This document shows positions 1 through 7,451 of a stretch of 11,275 bases of DNA, piece by piece. The stretch lies in the NCBI GenBank assembly GCA_026982515.1, contig JALSGY010000437.1, forward strand, positions 1-11,275, read 5' to 3'. The first letter of the stretch is position 1. The number at the start of each line of letters is the position of its first letter. Under the pieces are notes generated by a model. It made no database searches and was not told where the DNA came from. It saw nothing but the letters and a program-made list of their open reading frames with translations. The position numbers and the translations under genes were made by a program. The DNA comes from Paracoccaceae bacterium (GTDB lineage Bacteria; Pseudomonadota; Alphaproteobacteria; Rhodobacterales; Rhodobacteraceae).

Positions 1-1849
1 CGGCGGCGAGGTCCTCCAGCACCTCATCGATCGCCTTCAGCTGATCGTCCGTCTCCTGCCAGGGAAAGCGGGCGCAGAAGGCCTCCCACATGCCCTGGGG
101 CGGCTCGAGGATGGGGGCGCTGCGCAGCACCCGCTCGGCCGCGACCCGGATCAGCCGGTCAGCCATTTCGCGGATGCGCTCCTTCAGCCGCGCCTTGCGA
201 GCCTGCCAGGCACCCCCGCCCAGCTTGTCGAGAAGCCCCTCCTCCTGGCCGAAACGGCTGAGCAGCTCGATGTTTTCCACCGGCAGGTAGAGCCTGTCTC
301 CGCCGGCATATTCCAGCGCCAGGCATTCATGTGGCGCGCCCAGGGCGGTGATCACCTCAAGGCCGAGGTAGCGGCCCACCCCGTGATCCACATGCACCAC
401 CAGATCGCCGGGCGAGAGGCTCTGGGCCTCGGTCAGGAAATCGTCGGCCCGGCGCTTGCGGCGGGGGGCGCGGATCAGCCGTTCGCCCAGCACGTCCTGC
501 TCGGAGATCACCGTCAGCCCCTTGCCCTCGAAGCCGTGCTCGAGGGCCCAGACCGCAAGGAACACCCCGCCCCGGCCCTCGGGCACGTCGCGGAAATCGG
601 CGATCGGGGTGGTGTCATTCAGGCCCTGGTCGTGCAGCAGCCCCTCGAGGCGCTCGCGCGCGCCTTCCGAGTAGCTGGCCACCACCACCTGGCCCTCGGC
701 GCGCCGGGCCTCGATATGATCGCACAGCGCGGCAAACAGGTTCACCCCTTCGAGCTGGCGTTCGGGCGAGAAGTTTCGCCCGATGCGCCCGCCGGCATCC
801 ACCACGCCCGGGCCCGGGGGTTGCGCCAGAGGATGGAAGGCCAGAACCCGGCGCCCCGCCACCGCCTGCCCCCAGGCGGCATCGTCGAGGTAGAGAAGCC
901 CCGGCGGGCAGGGCTTGTAGACGCTGTCGAGGCGCATCTTGCGTTCCAGCGCGTGGCGGCGGTTTTCGTACTGGTCCTCGACGCTTTCCCAGCGCGCCAG
1001 ACGCGCGGCGGTGAGCTGGTCGTCAAGGCAGGTGGTGGCCTCGGGCAGGTAGTCGAACAGGGTTTCGAGGCGCTCGTGGAAGAAGGGCAGCCAGTGCTCC
1101 ATCCCCTGGTGCTTGCGCCCGGCGCTGACCGCCTCGTAAAGCGGATCGTCGGTACCGGCGGCGCCGAATTCGATCCGGTAGTTCTGGCGGAAGCGGGTGA
1201 TTGCCGCCTCGTCGAGGATCACCTCCGAAACCGGCGCCAGCTCCACCTCCTGCAGCTTTTCGGTGGTGCGCTGGGTAGCCGGATCGAAGCGGCGCGCCCC
1301 GTCCAGCACGTCGCCGAACAGATCGAGCCGCACCGGCCCCTGCTGCCCCGGAGGATAGATGTCGATGATGCCGCCGCGCACCGCGTAATCCCCCGGCTCC
1401 AGCACCGTGGGGGCCGGGGAAAAGCCCATCCGGGCCAGGAAGGAACGCAAGCCCGCCTCGTCGATGCGCTGGCCTACCCGGGCCCTGAAGGAGGAGCTGC
1501 GCAGTACCTCGCGCGCCGGCACCCGCTGGGTGATCGCGTTCAGCGTGGTCAGCAGCACGAAGCGCCCGCCCGCCCCGCGGGCCAGCGCGGCCAGGGTGGC
1601 CATGCGGGTTGCCGAGACATCGGCATTGGGCGAGAGCCGGTCAAAGGGCAGGCAGTCCCAGGCGGGGAAGCTCATCACCGGCAGGTCGGGGGCGAAGAAG
1701 GCAAGCGCGGCGCGCATGGCCTCCAGGCGCTTGTCGTCGCGCGCCACGTGGATCACCGGGCGGCCGGATTTCTCCAGCTCGGCCAGCAGAAGGCGCGCGT
1801 CATGGCCCTCGGGGGCGCCGCCAACGGTTATGTGCATCCGGTCGGGCAT
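1..1849 (-). CDS. mfd: Transcription-repair coupling factor Mfd, N-terminal 616 residues (3' end cut by window edge)
   Basis: Mfd removes RNA polymerase stalled at DNA lesions and recruits UvrA for nucleotide excision repair. The frame was read by reverse translation from the ATG at 1849. The N-terminal UvrB-like module is visible: FPAWDCLPFDRLSPN early on, then GDYAVRGGIIDIYPPG with RLDLFGD near residues 150-185. The CarD-like RNA polymerase interaction domain lies near residues 475-550 (LSPGDLVVHVDHGVGRYLGL, then RLYLPVENIELLSRFG). The reading ends at FPWQETDDQLKAIDEVL, the segment just before the Walker A loop, so the translocase half is outside the window. Full-length Mfd is about 1150 residues. 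An in-frame ATG at 1837 is an alternative start, four codons later. The gene lies 32 bp after a small membrane-protein gene on the same strand and is probably cotranscribed with it. Identity is sure; the exact start is less so. Confidence 0.96.
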   Translation of the reverse strand, partial: MPDRMHITVGGAPEGHDARLLLAELEKSGRPVIHVARDDKRLEAMRAALAFFAPDLPVMSFPAWDCLPFDRLSPNADVSATRMATLAALARGAGGRFVLLTTLNAITQRVPAREVLRSSSFRARVGQRIDEAGLRSFLARMGFSPAPTVLEPGDYAVRGGIIDIYPPGQQGPVRLDLFGDVLDGARRFDPATQRTTEKLQEVELAPVSEVILDEAAITRFRQNYRIEFGAAGTDDPLYEAVSAGRKHQGMEHWLPFFHERLETLFDYLPEATTCLDDQLTAARLARWESVEDQYENRRHALERKMRLDSVYKPCPPGLLYLDDAAWGQAVAGRRVLAFHPLAQPPGPGVVDAGGRIGRNFSPERQLEGVNLFAALCDHIEARRAEGQVVVASYSEGARERLEGLLHDQGLNDTTPIADFRDVPEGRGGVFLAVWALEHGFEGKGLTVISEQDVLGERLIRAPRRKRRADDFLTEAQSLSPGDLVVHVDHGVGRYLGLEVITALGAPHECLALEYAGGDRLYLPVENIELLSRFGQEEGLLDKLGGGAWQARKARLKERIREMADRLIRVAAERVLRSAPILEPPQGMWEAFCARFPWQETDDQLKAIDEVLEDLAA

Positions 1850-1881
1850 GGGGTGCTGACCTATAGCGCCCGGTTGCCATG

Positions 1882-2409
1882 TCAACCGCCAAAGGGGCCG
1901 ACGACGAGGTTCTGATACATCCCCCACATGGCGGTGAGGAAAACCGAGACCATCCCCACCACCTGGGTCAGCAGGCGGTGGCGAAACAGCCGGCGGTGCA
2001 GATGCGCACCGGTGGCACCCTCGCTGCGGATGCGACTGGCGGTGGAGATCGACATCAGCCCCACCAGCGACAGCGGGAAGAGGATCAGAAAGACGGCCTG
2101 GGCGAACTCCACCCCGTACCAGAAGCCGAGCACCGCCAGGGCGCTGAGCACCGCGCTGCCCAGCGCCAGCAGCCACACCCCGGTGAGCTGGACGATGTAA
2201 AGCAGCCGGTTGACGTTGATTCGCACCAGATCCTCGAGGTCACGTTCGGCCTCTCCGCCGCGACGGCGGGCGCGCAGCACCATGTCGTAGGGAACCCCCA
2301 GCACCCAATGGCTGGCCGAGGACCACACCACCGCCAGCCCGATCCAGTACCACAGGTTGGAAAACGACCGCATGTCGATCACTTCAAACACGGCTTCATA
2401 CCAACCCAA
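1882..2409 (-). CDS. Small integral membrane protein of unknown function, upstream of mfd
   Basis: This 175-residue protein has an N-terminal amphipathic stretch and about four hydrophobic segments (near residues 18-40, 70-95, 100-120 and 150-170), with a basic RARRRGG loop near residue 50. It is therefore probably an inner-membrane protein. The start is a TTG at 2409, chosen because a strong GAGGAGG lies 8 nt upstream (2418-2424) and the product then begins L/M-GWYEAVFEVIDMRSFSNLWYW, which reads as a conserved N-terminus. I recall similar Rhodobacteraceae proteins carrying the database label 'component of SufBCD complex'. Nothing in this sequence or its neighbours supports a role in Fe-S assembly, so I assign no function. 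It is followed after 32 bp by mfd and is divergent from hemB. That it is a real gene is well supported; its role is unknown. Confidence 0.85.
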   Translation of the reverse strand: MGWYEAVFEVIDMRSFSNLWYWIGLAVVWSSASHWVLGVPYDMVLRARRRGGEAERDLEDLVRINVNRLLYIVQLTGVWLLALGSAVLSALAVLGFWYGVEFAQAVFLILFPLSLVGLMSISTASRIRSEGATGAHLHRRLFRHRLLTQVVGMVSVFLTAMWGMYQNLVVGPFGG

Positions 2410-2417
2410 TTTCCGAG

Positions 2418-2424
2418 CCTCCTC
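2418..2424 (-). promoter_or_regulatory. Strong Shine-Dalgarno that decides a TTG start
   Basis: GAGGAGG on the minus strand lies 8 nt before the TTG at 2409. No in-frame ATG or GTG has a comparable site, so this fixes the start of the membrane-protein gene. An ATG overlapping this site (2425-2427) is in a different frame. Confidence 0.7.
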
Positions 2425-2528
2425 ATCCTGCGCGCGGCGACACTAGAAGGCCGCGGCGCCGATTCCCACCCTTGAGATGGACATCAAACCGTGCCAAGCG
2501 GTTGCTGTGTGACAAAGGAACGACACAG

Positions 2529-3542
<1,014 letters not shown>

Positions 3543-3556
3543 GGGCCGGGCCGCAC

Positions 3557-3580
3557 GGGCGGCGAAACCTTGCCGCCCTT
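3557..3580 (+). terminator. Possible weak terminator after hemB
   Basis: Perfect 7-bp stem GGGCGGC (3557-3563) and GCCGCCC (3572-3578) with an 8-nt loop, 14 nt after the hemB stop. Only two T residues follow, so termination may be partial or depend on other factors. Confidence 0.45.
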
Positions 3581-3590
3581 CGCATCGCTG

Positions 3591-3619
3591 GTGACAGGAG
3601 CGCGGCAATACACTATACA
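3591..3619 (+). promoter_or_regulatory. Sigma-70-like promoter for the SYLF lipoprotein gene
   Basis: GTGACA (3591-3596, 5 of 6 to the -35 consensus), a 17-bp spacer, then TATACA (3614-3619, 4 of 6 to the -10). It gives a start near 3626 and a leader of about 50 nt. With the hairpin after hemB, this suggests the lipoprotein gene is transcribed separately. Confidence 0.6.
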
Positions 3620-3676
3620 TTGTGCCGAGCGGCGCGATAAGCCGCGCGCGAGGCAACCGGCACGAAGGGCACAGCC

Positions 3677-4237
3677 ATGAGCAAGATTTCCCGGCGGGCG
3701 ATGATCGCGGGCAGCGGCAGTTCCATGCTGCTGATCGCGGCCTGCAACAACAGCTACGGCGGCAATGGCGCGGCCACCATCGACGCGCGCGTCGACCGGA
3801 CGCTGAGCTATCTTTACGAAAACTACCCCGGCACCCGCGACCTGGCGGAAAAGGCGGCCGGCATGCTGGTGATGCCGCTGGTTACCGAGGCGGGCTTCGG
3901 CTTCGGCGGCGCCTACGGGCGCGGGGCGCTGCGGGTGGGGGGCGTGACGGTGGATTACTACGCCGCCGCCCAGGCCAGTTTCGGCCTGCAGATCGGGGCG
4001 CAGCAATATTCGCACGTGCTGTTCTTCATGACACAGGAGGCTCTGGCCGATTTCCGCAACTCGCCGGGCTGGACCGCGGGGGCGGATCTGGAATACGTGC
4101 TCAACACCCGGGGCGAGAACATCACCGCCGAGACGCTCACCGTGCTCAAGCCGGTGGTGGCGGTCGTCTTCGGGCAGGCCGGGCTGATCGTCGGCGCCAC
4201 GATCGAGGGCACGAAGTACACGCGCATCATCCCCTGA
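3677..4237 (+). CDS. SYLF/YSC84-domain lipoprotein
   Basis: The 186-residue product has an N-terminal signal with both a twin-arginine-like SRRAMI (residues 5-10) and a lipobox ending IAAC at C23, so it is probably exported and lipidated at C23. Asn at +2 would not retain it in the inner membrane under the usual Asp rule. Residues about 36-186 form a complete SYLF (YSC84) domain: AGMLVMPLVTEAGFGFGG, YGRGALRVGG, SFGLQIGAQQYSHVLFFMT, then GLIVGATIEGTKYTRI at the C-terminus. SYLF domains of eukaryotic Ysc84/SH3YL1 bind phosphoinositides; the role of bacterial periplasmic members is poorly defined. The ATG at 3677 has GAAGGG 7 nt upstream. The gene stands alone between a good promoter and a strong terminator. 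The domain call is firm; the molecular function is unknown. Confidence 0.9.
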   Translation: MSKISRRAMIAGSGSSMLLIAACNNSYGGNGAATIDARVDRTLSYLYENYPGTRDLAEKAAGMLVMPLVTEAGFGFGGAYGRGALRVGGVTVDYYAAAQASFGLQIGAQQYSHVLFFMTQEALADFRNSPGWTAGADLEYVLNTRGENITAETLTVLKPVVAVVFGQAGLIVGATIEGTKYTRIIP

Positions 4238-4259
4238 GCGCCAGCAGGTACGGGCAGAC

Positions 4260-4289
4260 AGGGCGCGGTGCTTCCGCGCCCTTTCATTT
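4260..4289 (+). terminator. Rho-independent terminator after the SYLF lipoprotein gene
   Basis: Stem AGGGCGCGG (4260-4268) pairs perfectly with CCGCGCCCT (4274-4282) across a 5-nt TGCTT loop, followed by a T-rich tail (TTTCATTT). It begins 22 nt after the stop at 4237. This is the clearest intrinsic terminator in the window. Confidence 0.85.
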
Positions 4290-4321
4290 GCGGCAAACGC
4301 GCACCAGATTCAGAATATCTC

Positions 4322-4349
4322 TGGCCATTCCCGCCGCTTGCGGTATAGG
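4322..4349 (+). promoter_or_regulatory. Candidate promoter for typA
   Basis: TGGCCA (4322-4327, 4 of 6) and TATAGG (4344-4349, 4 of 6) with a 16-bp spacer, lying between the upstream terminator and typA. The predicted leader is about 24 nt. Both boxes are imperfect. Confidence 0.4.
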
Positions 4350-4379
4350 GGCGGCTCGATTCCCTCAAAAGGCACCCCA

Positions 4380-6200
4380 ATGGACCTGCGCAACATCGCG
4401 ATCATCGCACATGTGGACCACGGCAAGACGACGCTGGTGGACGAACTGCTGAAGCAATCCGGCGCCTTCCGCGCCGGCCAAGCGGTGGCCGAGCGCGCGA
4501 TGGACAGCAACGATCTGGAACGCGAGCGCGGGATCACGATTCTCGCCAAGGCCACCTCGGTGGAATGGAAGGGCACGCGCATCAACATCGTGGACACCCC
4601 CGGCCACGCCGATTTCGGCGGCGAGGTGGAGCGGATCCTCTCCATGGTCGATGGGGTGGTGCTGCTGGTGGACGCGGCCGAAGGGCCGATGCCGCAGACC
4701 AAGTTCGTCACCGCCAAGGCGCTGGCGCTGGGGCTGCGGCCGATCGTGGTGCTCAACAAGGTGGACAAGCCCGACGCCGAACCCGATCGCGCGCTGAACG
4801 AGGTCTTTGATCTGTTCGCGGCGCTCGATGCCGACGACGACCAGCTCGATTTCCCCCATCTCTACGCCTCGGGCCGCGCCGGCTGGGCCGATGCCGGGCT
4901 TGACGGGCCGCGCAAGGACCTCTCGGCGCTGTTCAACCTGATCGTCAACCACGTGCCCGCCCCGCGCCAGCAGGCCCGTGCCGAAGAGCCCTTCCGCATG
5001 CTCGCCACCACCCTGGGGGCCGATCCGTATCTGGGCCGCATCCTGACCGGGCGGGTGGAATCGGGGCGGCTGAAGGTGGGGGCCACGGTCCAGGCGCTGT
5101 CGCGCCTGGGCGAGCCGGTCGAACGGTTCCGCGTCTCCAGGGTCCAGGCCTTCCGCGGCCTTGCCATGCAGGAGATCGACGAGGCCGTGGCCGGCGATAT
5201 CGTGACCCTTTCGGGCATGAGCAGGGCCACCGTCTCGGACACCATCTGCGCGCTGGAGGTGGAAGAGCCCCTGCCCGCCCAGCCGATCGACCCGCCGACG
5301 ATTTCCGTGACCTTCGGCATCAATGACAGCCCGCTGGCGGGCCGCGACGGCAAGCATGTGCAAAGCCGGGTGATCCGCGAGCGGCTGATGCGCGAGGCCG
5401 AATCCAACGTGGCGATCCGGGTCAGCGATACCCCCGGTGGCGAGGCTTTCGAAGTAGCCGGGCGCGGTGAGCTGCAGATGGGCGTCCTGATCGAGAACAT
5501 GCGCCGCGAAGGCTTTGAGCTTTCCATCTCGCGCCCGCAGGTGCTGGTGCGCGAGGAGGACGGGCAGAAGCTGGAGCCGATCGAGGAAGTCACCATCGAC
5601 GTGGACGACGAGTTTGCCGGCGCGGTGATCGAGAAGATCACCGGCCCGCGCAAGGGCGAGCTGCTGGAGATGCGCCCCGCCGGGGCCGGCAAGACGCGCC
5701 TCATCGCCCATGTGCCCTCGCGCGGGCTGATCGGCTACCATGGCGAATTTCTCACCGATACCCGCGGCACCGGGGTGCTCAACCGCGTATTCCATGGCTG
5801 GGCGCCCTGGAAGGGGCCGATCGCGGGGCGGCGCGCGGGCGTGCTGATCTCGATGGAGAACGGTGTGTCGGTAGCCTATGCGCTGTGGAACCTCGAAGAG
5901 CGCGGGCGGCTGTTCATCGGCCCGCAGGAGCAGGTCTATCAGGGCATGATCATCGGCGAACATTCCCGCGAAAACGACCTGGAGGTGAACCCGCTCAAGG
6001 GCAAGAAGCTGACCAACATCCGCGCCGCCGGCTCGGACGAGGCGGTGCGGCTGACCCCGCCGGTGCGTATGAGCCTGGAACAGGCCATCGCCTGGATCAA
6101 CGATGACGAGCTGGTGGAGGTGACGCCGAAGGCGATTCGCCTGCGCAAGCGCCACCTGAACCCGCATGAGCGCAAGAGGGCGGCAAAAAACGCCTCCTGA
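4380..6200 (+). CDS. typA: Ribosome-associated translational GTPase TypA/BipA
   Basis: TypA/BipA is a GTPase of the EF-G/LepA class that binds the ribosome and acts in 50S assembly and stress or cold adaptation. The 606-residue product matches E. coli BipA (about 607). GTPase motifs: G1 AHVDHGKT at 10-17, G2 RGITI at 50-54, G3 DTPGH at 72-76, and G4 NKVD at 126-129, followed by a G5-like ASG. Domain II, an EF-G III-like domain, an EF-G V-like domain and the BipA-specific C-terminus (YQGMIIGEHSRENDLEVN, then KKLTNIRAAGSDEAVRL and NDDELVEVTP) are all present in order. The start is the ATG at 4380, with AAAAGG 7 nt upstream; an in-frame start at 4338 would add 14 residues not seen in the family. 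It appears monocistronic. Confidence 0.97.
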   Translation: MDLRNIAIIAHVDHGKTTLVDELLKQSGAFRAGQAVAERAMDSNDLERERGITILAKATSVEWKGTRINIVDTPGHADFGGEVERILSMVDGVVLLVDAAEGPMPQTKFVTAKALALGLRPIVVLNKVDKPDAEPDRALNEVFDLFAALDADDDQLDFPHLYASGRAGWADAGLDGPRKDLSALFNLIVNHVPAPRQQARAEEPFRMLATTLGADPYLGRILTGRVESGRLKVGATVQALSRLGEPVERFRVSRVQAFRGLAMQEIDEAVAGDIVTLSGMSRATVSDTICALEVEEPLPAQPIDPPTISVTFGINDSPLAGRDGKHVQSRVIRERLMREAESNVAIRVSDTPGGEAFEVAGRGELQMGVLIENMRREGFELSISRPQVLVREEDGQKLEPIEEVTIDVDDEFAGAVIEKITGPRKGELLEMRPAGAGKTRLIAHVPSRGLIGYHGEFLTDTRGTGVLNRVFHGWAPWKGPIAGRRAGVLISMENGVSVAYALWNLEERGRLFIGPQEQVYQGMIIGEHSRENDLEVNPLKGKKLTNIRAAGSDEAVRLTPPVRMSLEQAIAWINDDELVEVTPKAIRLRKRHLNPHERKRAAKNAS

Positions 6201-6377
6201 ACGCATATGCGAAACGCTTAAATCCCCTCAAACCCGCTGTTTGCCCAATATCGGGCCGGTCTCCGGGCTGCTTTATCGGTTCACGGCACGGGCATTGCGC
6301 CCGGCTGACTTCAACTGTCGGCTGCAAGAACTCTGCATCACGCAACGACAAACCATGGACACAAGAGGAACAGAAAC
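6201..6377 (+). other. Intergenic region between typA and the secreted Gly-rich gene
   Basis: These 177 bp contain no convincing ORF, intrinsic terminator or consensus promoter. There is a short hairpin (CGGGC 6289-6293, GCCCG 6299-6303) and a weaker one at about 6243-6256 (GCCC/GGGC), neither followed by a T tract. A GAGGAA Shine-Dalgarno at 6365-6370 serves the next gene. The promoter of that gene must lie here if it is not read through from typA, but I cannot place it. Confidence 0.4.
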
Positions 6378-6842
6378 ATGAAGAACATCCTTGTAACCAC
6401 AACCGCAATCCTTGCTCTCGGCGCGGGCGCGGCTCTTGCCCAGGAAACTTCGGAAGACCCGCATCCGATCGATCAGATGGTAGTCCATCCGATCACCGGT
6501 GAACTCGTGCCCTTCAGCGAGATCGACCTGACCTATCTGACGGAGGAAGAGATTGCCGAACTCTTCGCCCAGTTGAAGGACATGACGATGGAAGAGCGGC
6601 GGGCCTTCATTGAGGAACTTCCCGCCATGGTCCGCAACATGCTGAGCATGCGCGAATGGGGTGGCGGCGAGGTAACCCCGCCGGAAGGGGGCATGAGCGA
6701 TGCCGCGCTGGGCCTGGCTGACGATATCCGCGCCTCGAAGCCGCAGATGGGCATGGGCGGCGGCGGCAACGGCGGCGGCAACGGCGGCGGCATGGGCGGC
6801 GGCAACGGCGGCGGCAACGGCGGCGGCATGGGCGGGAACTGA
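6378..6842 (+). CDS. Secreted small acidic protein with Gly/Asn/Met-repeat tail, function unknown
   Basis: I do not recognise a family for this 154-residue protein. Residues 1-21 are a clear Sec signal peptide (MKNILVTTT..., cleavage after ALA before QET), so the mature protein is periplasmic or secreted. Residues about 22-95 are acidic and predicted helical, with an LTEEEIAELFAQLKDMTMEERRAFIEEL segment that resembles a helix-turn-helix pair (read in two parts: LTEEEIAELFAQLKDM and TMEERRAFIEEL). Residues about 124-154 are almost only Gly, Asn and Met, built of a GGGN/GGGM repeat and probably disordered. The ATG at 6378 has GAGGAA 7 nt upstream. It lies 103 bp before a second secreted-protein gene and may work with it, but a promoter and palindrome in that gap suggest separate control. 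The tail might bind metal or surfaces; this is speculation. Confidence 0.82.
   Translation: MKNILVTTTAILALGAGAALAQETSEDPHPIDQMVVHPITGELVPFSEIDLTYLTEEEIAELFAQLKDMTMEERRAFIEELPAMVRNMLSMREWGGGEVTPPEGGMSDAALGLADDIRASKPQMGMGGGGNGGGNGGGMGGGNGGGNGGGMGGN
6759..6830 (+). repeat. In-frame tandem repeat, 36 bp x 2 (12-bp subunit x 6)
   Basis: Two identical 36-bp copies (6759-6794 and 6795-6830), each GGCGGCGGC-AAC twice and GGCGGCGGC-ATG once, encode GGGNGGGNGGGM. The copies are identical at the DNA level and the unit is a multiple of three, so slippage would change tail length without a frameshift. Confidence 0.95.
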
Positions 6843-6848
6843 CGGCCC

Positions 6849-6867
6849 TTGCATGAGCCCCATGCAA
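6849..6867. promoter_or_regulatory. Perfect 19-bp palindrome, candidate operator
   Basis: TTGCATG (6849-6855) and CATGCAA (6861-6867) form a perfect 7-bp dyad around AGCCC. It overlaps the -35 and spacer region of the candidate promoter whose -10 is at 6871-6876, a place where repressors or activators often bind. Its size is similar to sites of LuxR-type dimers, and such a regulator is encoded 0.6 kb downstream; the link is inference. It has no T tract on the plus strand and so is not a typical terminator. Confidence 0.5.
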
Positions 6868-6876
6868 AAGTAGAAT
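6849..6876 (+). promoter_or_regulatory. Candidate promoter of the PepSY-like/LuxR-type gene pair
   Basis: TAGAAT at 6871-6876 matches 5 of 6 of the -10 consensus; TTGCAT at 6849-6854 is a poor -35 (3 of 6) at 16-bp spacing. A weak -35 overlapped by a palindrome fits an activator-dependent or regulated promoter. The predicted start is near 6883, about 60 nt before the ATG at 6946. Confidence 0.45.
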
Positions 6877-6883
6877 GAAAAGG

Positions 6884-6916
6884 GTGGCGCCGCGGCATAT
6901 CCTGGCGCGGCGCCAC
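6884..6916 (+). promoter_or_regulatory. Perfect 11-bp stem-loop in the leader of the PepSY-like gene
   Basis: GTGGCGCCGCG (6884-6894) and CGCGGCGCCAC (6906-6916) are exact inverted repeats around an 11-nt loop. On the plus strand no T run follows, so it is not a standard terminator for the upstream gene. On the minus strand it is followed by CCCTTTTCATT and would look like a terminator, but no minus-strand gene runs into it. If transcription starts near 6883, the stem would be the very 5' end of the mRNA and could protect it from decay. Confidence 0.6.
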
Positions 6917-6945
6917 AGGGGGAAGACACCTTCTGGAGAAGCGAC

Positions 6946-7401
6946 ATGAAAGCCATCCTGCCAGGCGCCCTGCTCGTGCTGCTGCTTTCTCTTGTGCCGC
7001 TGCAGGCCCAGGAGGAGATCGCCCTGCCGGCTCATGTGGCGCCGGAAGTGGTGATGCCCCTGATCGAGCGGCTTGAAGCGGAAGGCTATGCGATTACCGA
7101 GATCAAGCGCACCTGGCTGGGACGGATCCTGATCCTTTCGTCCAACGGCGAATACCTGCGCGAGACGGTTCTCACCCGTCGCAGCGGCGAGATCCTGCGC
7201 GACCGCCGGTTCAACCTGCCCGAAGGGGGCAACGCTCCGGGGATGGATTCCGGGACGCCCCGGAACCTGCAGGACATGAACCGCATCCTTGACGATGCCC
7301 TCGATGGCATCCGGAAGGAGCCCGGCAATTCCGGCTCCAGCCCCGGCAACAATCTGATGAAACGCGGCAACAACATCATGGGCAGTGGCCCGGGCGGCTG
7401 A
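6946..7401 (+). CDS. Secreted PepSY-like protein, function unknown
   Basis: The 151-residue product has a signal peptide at about 1-21 (hydrophobic LLVLLLSLVPLQA, cleavage before QEE). Residues about 34-87 look like one PepSY-type unit: a helix (VVMPLIERLEAEGYAI), then strands (ITEIKRTWLGRILILSSNG, EYLRETVLTRRSGEILRDR). PepSY domains are usually periplasmic and often act as inhibitors, chaperones or sensors. The C-terminal third (about 92-151) is low-complexity Gly/Asn/Pro/Ser and probably disordered. The ATG at 6946 has GGAGA 6 nt upstream. It is followed after 50 bp by a membrane-anchored LuxR-type regulator, with no terminator between them, so the two are probably cotranscribed. A natural hypothesis is that this protein modulates the regulator from the periplasm; there is no direct evidence. 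The PepSY match is by pattern only. Confidence 0.8.
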   Translation: MKAILPGALLVLLLSLVPLQAQEEIALPAHVAPEVVMPLIERLEAEGYAITEIKRTWLGRILILSSNGEYLRETVLTRRSGEILRDRRFNLPEGGNAPGMDSGTPRNLQDMNRILDDALDGIRKEPGNSGSSPGNNLMKRGNNIMGSGPGG

Positions 7402-7432
7402 AACAGGGTAATAGATAACCTCCCTGAACATG

Positions 7433-7442
7433 CTGCCGGCAG
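7433..7442. repeat. 10-bp palindrome CTGCCGGCAG before the LuxR-type gene
   Basis: A perfect self-complementary decamer 9 bp before the ATG at 7452 overlaps the weak Shine-Dalgarno. It could hinder ribosome binding or be a regulator half-site pair, but a 10-bp GC-rich palindrome may also arise by chance. Confidence 0.3.
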
Positions 7443-7451
7443 GCCCGTGAC

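Noticed and set aside
329..1915. Plus-strand open frame of 528 codons
   Set aside because: It is antisense to mfd, whose protein motifs are clear; the product is His/Gly/Ala/Arg-rich and matches nothing, as expected for an antisense frame in GC-rich DNA.
2487..2503. AACCG-N7-CGGTT dyad upstream of hemB
   Set aside because: A 5-bp dyad is common by chance and I see no promoter boxes around it that would give it a role.
2472..2528. TTG-initiated N-terminal extension of hemB
   Set aside because: The 19 extra residues do not resemble HemB N-termini and there is a Shine-Dalgarno in front of the ATG at 2529.
4365..6206. Minus-strand open frame of 613 codons
   Set aside because: Antisense to typA, which has all GTPase motifs and family length; the antisense product has no recognisable domain.
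6273..7431. Minus-strand frames opposite the Gly-rich and PepSY-like genes, including a Pro- and an Ala-repeat protein
   Set aside because: The Pro/Ala repeats are only the complement of the GGC repeats. The plus-strand frames have signal peptides and Shine-Dalgarno sites; the minus ones do not.
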